DNA from: Candidatus Omnitrophota bacterium
GTDB lineage: Bacteria; Omnitrophota; Koll11; Gorgyraeales; Gorgyraeaceae
DNA: 8,482 nt
Direction: 5' to 3'
Assembly (NCBI GenBank): GCA_018818505.1
Contig: JAHIRR010000200.1
Location: 1 to 8,482 of the forward strand
The notes below the pieces were generated by a model. It was not told the origin of the DNA. It made no database searches and saw nothing but the letters and a program-made list of their open reading frames with translations. Below, piece after piece: positions 6,052 to 8,482 of the stretch. The translations under genes were made by a program, and so were the position numbers. How positions within the stretch are numbered: the first letter of the stretch is position 1; every line of letters starts with the position of its first letter.

Positions 6052-7103
6052 AAAAAATTAAGGTGTTCTCCAGGCTTTTTTATGTTCCATAATATCTGAT
6101 TGAACGTATTATCTCTGCATAAAGGCATGCAATCCCTGAAATCTATATTTCTTGCTACCTCTTTTCTTCTCTCGGAATCCCAGATCTCTTTAAATGTATT
6201 CTTGTTTAAATCACCTATGCAGTATTTATCATAACCTCGCAGGTGACAGCATATATACATCTTCCCTGAGGCTGAAATAACAGTTGCAAACTGATGGCCA
6301 TAGCACCTTCCGTAATTACGGCCATACTTGGGGTCTTTTATCATGTCATATTTATGTTTGGAATAGAGCACTTTGTATCCACCATAACTATGCTGTAGAC
6401 ATTCCTCAATTCTGCCATTGACCTCTGTCCAGTGATAATCAAACCTCCCCCCTCGGTGTATCTGCATTGGCCTAAACTGCAGGTAATTCACACCCAATGA
6501 CCTGCACATCTTTGACGCCTCTATCATGCCATCTACAGTATCATCGCAAGTAAGGTATCCTATTCCTATTGTACAATCAGAGCCAATATCCTTTTTTACA
6601 GAGGTTAGTTGTTGCGTGTTTCCTGTAATACGCTCATATTCTTTTCCGTTCATCCCATGCGTTTTCTGAAACATTTCCGGACACGAGGCATCCAAGGAAA
6701 CCCTGATCCATGTACAACACTTTGTCAGTACTAGTATATTTTCTCTGTTCAAAAGCGAGCCGTTTGTTATAAAACCTATATCCAGCCCCAATTCCTTGGC
6801 CATCTTTACCGCATCAACAGTATCTGGATTACACAAAGGTTCTCCGCCGCCAGTAAAAATCAGACCTCTCACCTTTGCCTCAGCTAGCTGCCTTATTATC
6901 CTGAATGCCAATTCCCTTGAAATAGAACTCTTATCTGTATTCTGAAAATAATTAGAGACGCATTCCGGGCACCTGTGGTTACAGACATTGGTCATGTCCA
7001 ACTCAACAGTAATGGGTGGAGGATTGTCTCCTGAAAGCCATTCATTGACCCTGTCCAGGTGTTTAAGGATCTTATCTGAACTAAACTGTCTCACATCAGC
7101 CAT
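6048..7103 (-). CDS. Radical SAM protein with SPASM-like C-terminal region
   Basis: A 351-residue protein with the [4Fe-4S]-binding CX3CX2C motif at C41, C45 and C48, the SAM-contacting GGGEP motif at 85-89 and a TNGS strand end at 113-116, all classic for the radical SAM barrel. The C-terminal part carries further cysteines (C267, C285, C286, C295, C325, C329) in the layout of a SPASM domain: an S-G-K-M-Y-I-C-C strand, an I-G-D-L-N turn, a K-E-I-W-D helix and a final CX3C. This domain binds auxiliary iron-sulfur clusters. Many SPASM enzymes modify peptides, but this type also recurs in surface-polysaccharide loci, where sugar or cap modification is a reasonable inference. The reaction is unknown. 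The start is supported by an AAGGA Shine-Dalgarno 7 nt upstream. It is 17 nt downstream of the GT4 gene and overlaps the next gene by 4 nt. Confidence 0.9.
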   Translation of the reverse strand: MADVRQFSSDKILKHLDRVNEWLSGDNPPPITVELDMTNVCNHRCPECVSNYFQNTDKSSISRELAFRIIRQLAEAKVRGLIFTGGGEPLCNPDTVDAVKMAKELGLDIGFITNGSLLNRENILVLTKCCTWIRVSLDASCPEMFQKTHGMNGKEYERITGNTQQLTSVKKDIGSDCTIGIGYLTCDDTVDGMIEASKMCRSLGVNYLQFRPMQIHRGGRFDYHWTEVNGRIEECLQHSYGGYKVLYSKHKYDMIKDPKYGRNYGRCYGHQFATVISASGKMYICCHLRGYDKYCIGDLNKNTFKEIWDSERRKEVARNIDFRDCMPLCRDNTFNQILWNIKKPGEHLNFL

Positions 7104-7110
7104 CTTTCAA

Positions 7111-7115
7111 TCCTT
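7111..7115 (-). promoter_or_regulatory. Shine-Dalgarno (AAGGA) of the radical SAM gene
   Basis: AAGGA on the minus strand sits 7 nt before the ATG at 7103, within the 17-nt gap after the GT4 stop. It is the best ribosome site visible in the window and fixes the radical SAM start. Confidence 0.8.
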
Positions 7116-7120
7116 CATGA

Positions 7121-8479
7121 TTAACTGAAAAGGCCTCTTAAGACTTTATATCTCTCATCCCATGTAGAGCTGTTCTGTGTTTTGGAATAACCTTTCTCTC
7201 CCATGGTCTGCGCTAAATCCCTGTCACCCAACAATCTCTCTATATAGTGCGAGATTGCCTCGATATCACTAAATCTTACCAGATAACCATCTTCTTCGTG
7301 TTTAATAACTTCTGGTATGCCTCCAGCCCTGGCACCTATAACTGGCTTCTTGCTCGCCCATGCCTCTAAAAATACAGCACCGAACGAATCTGTACGAGAT
7401 GGCAGTACAAGTACATCACCTGCAGCAAAAAGATCCTTCTTGTCTTCATTCATAATAGAATCCAGGACAAGACACTTCTCTTTCACTAAACTATCCTGGG
7501 CTGAGAAATATTTATTAAACTCATCCATTGGCGGTCCAGCAAGCACCAATCTTACATCTTTGTTGTTTTTCCACACCCTTTTCATTGCCTCTACTACATG
7601 AAATGTACCCTTATCATAGGATTTAGCAGCGACATGAAAAACCAGGTCTTTTTCTTCTATGTTAAATCTCTTTCTGAATCTAGCCTTATTGCCACCCTGG
7701 ATATCCTCTATGTTTACACCTTGGCCAACAATGGATATCTTCTTCTCGTCAATACCTATGCCCTTTAAATAATCACACTCTATCAAGGTCTGGACAATGA
7801 TACGGGAGGATCCTGAAAGAAGTTTCATCTGAAAATCCCTGGTGTAATACCTGCGCACCTTATCATTTTTATGTTCCCCTAAATGCAGGAATGGCGTAAT
7901 GATTAAAGGGATATTGTTTTTCTTTGCATAACGCATAGCCATATAAATCAAGGAATTGTACGGCAAGGCTGTCACATGAACCATGTCAAATCTATCGTGA
8001 TTGTCAAAAAATAACCTCTTCCACATCCCAGGCAATACAGGGCTTGGTAATGAAAATAAGGCCTTAAAAAACATAAAGGGCAGTTGGTAAAAGGTCCTCA
8101 TTATAATATTATGAAAAGGGAATCTAAACACGCGGAATCTTTCTATATTCACCCCATTGCAGGATTCTTTATGATCTTCTGCCCTGCGTTTACTCGGCTT
8201 CCAGAAATGTTCCAGATCCCAGGCATCTGTTGTAAAAACAGTTACTCTATAGCCATCTGCAGCAAGACGTTCTGAGGTCTCTTTCACGTACATCTCAGCC
8301 CCTCCAATAGCAGGATGATATCTATGAACTATATTGAGTATATGAGGTTTTTTATTTATTGCACTATCTCTTTTCTCTGGCGTATATTTTATAATCTCGT
8401 ACAGCGCCTTAAAAGTGTGCCTATTTGCAAACAACATGTAAAAAAATCTTGGCACATCATATAAAAGAAAAATAAACAA
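7121..8479 (-). CDS. GT4 family glycosyltransferase (5' end at window edge)
   Basis: This is a GT-B fold retaining glycosyltransferase. The N-terminal Rossmann domain begins at PHILNIVHRYHPAIGGAE (45-62) with the acceptor-side GGAE loop. The C-terminal domain starts near 278 with an A-A-K-S-Y-D-K-G segment carrying the phosphate-contacting K290. The donor-site helix is DSFGAVFLEAW at 364-374, with D364 in place of the first Glu of the EX7E motif and E372 retained, followed by GGIPEVI at 386-392. It transfers a sugar from a nucleotide sugar in the cytoplasm to the growing chain. The frame is open to the right edge, so the true start is uncertain. The outermost candidate is a TTG at 8479, the first ATG is at 8437 (residue 15), and a start beyond the window is possible. 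About 45 residues precede the conserved fold, with a hydrophobic stretch that could aid membrane contact. Confidence 0.9.
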   Translation of the reverse strand: MFIFLLYDVPRFFYMLFANRHTFKALYEIIKYTPEKRDSAINKKPHILNIVHRYHPAIGGAEMYVKETSERLAADGYRVTVFTTDAWDLEHFWKPSKRRAEDHKESCNGVNIERFRVFRFPFHNIIMRTFYQLPFMFFKALFSLPSPVLPGMWKRLFFDNHDRFDMVHVTALPYNSLIYMAMRYAKKNNIPLIITPFLHLGEHKNDKVRRYYTRDFQMKLLSGSSRIIVQTLIECDYLKGIGIDEKKISIVGQGVNIEDIQGGNKARFRKRFNIEEKDLVFHVAAKSYDKGTFHVVEAMKRVWKNNKDVRLVLAGPPMDEFNKYFSAQDSLVKEKCLVLDSIMNEDKKDLFAAGDVLVLPSRTDSFGAVFLEAWASKKPVIGARAGGIPEVIKHEEDGYLVRFSDIEAISHYIERLLGDRDLAQTMGEKGYSKTQNSSTWDERYKVLRGLFS

Positions 8480-8482
8480 ATA

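Noticed and set aside
7317..7601. Plus-strand 94-codon frame opposite the GT4 donor-binding domain
   Set aside because: Antisense shadow over conserved GT4 motifs, no ribosome site or family match.

Overview
The window is one dense, unidirectional polysaccharide assembly-and-export operon, read entirely on the minus strand from high to low coordinates. In transcription order it holds a GT4 glycosyltransferase (its 5' end touches the right edge), a radical SAM/SPASM enzyme, a GT2 glycosyltransferase, an ABC-2 exporter permease (Wzm-like), its ATPase (Wzt-like), a separate protein with two tandem Wzt C-terminal-type carbohydrate-binding domains, and a GT2 glycosyltransferase fused to a very long repetitive coiled coil that runs off the left edge. 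Genes abut or overlap (17, -4, 1, about -8, 0 and -1 nt). No stretch over 300 bases lacks a gene, and I see no promoter, terminator, RNA gene, mobile element or CRISPR array. The plus-strand reading frames are shadows.

Right part (about 5180-8479): sugar-chain building and tailoring enzymes. Middle (about 2663-5177): an ATP-driven exporter of lipid-linked polysaccharide of the O-antigen type, with a substrate-recognition module like that of systems exporting chains with a modified non-reducing end. Left (1-2663): a glycosyltransferase with at least 575 residues of predicted coiled coil, recalling the WbdD-type molecular rulers that set chain length in such systems.

Two features stand out. 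First, the exporter ATPase and the carbohydrate-binding protein lie in the same reading frame and are separated only by one TAA codon followed directly by ATG. A normally fused Wzt is therefore split by a single stop. Second, the coiled coil is built of 39-residue units (four heptads plus one hendecad). It contains a perfect 110-bp direct repeat at exactly 330-bp spacing, the footprint of a recent in-frame tandem duplication whose junction unit is shorter by exactly one heptad. If the coiled coil is a ruler, recombination there would change chain length in steps.

Organism: a diderm bacterium is implied by the Wzm/Wzt-type exporter (inference). Moderate AT richness with heavy use of ATA (Ile) and AGA/AGG (Arg) would fit an uncultured lineage such as Omnitrophota or a similar phylum, but I cannot assign it from sequence alone.
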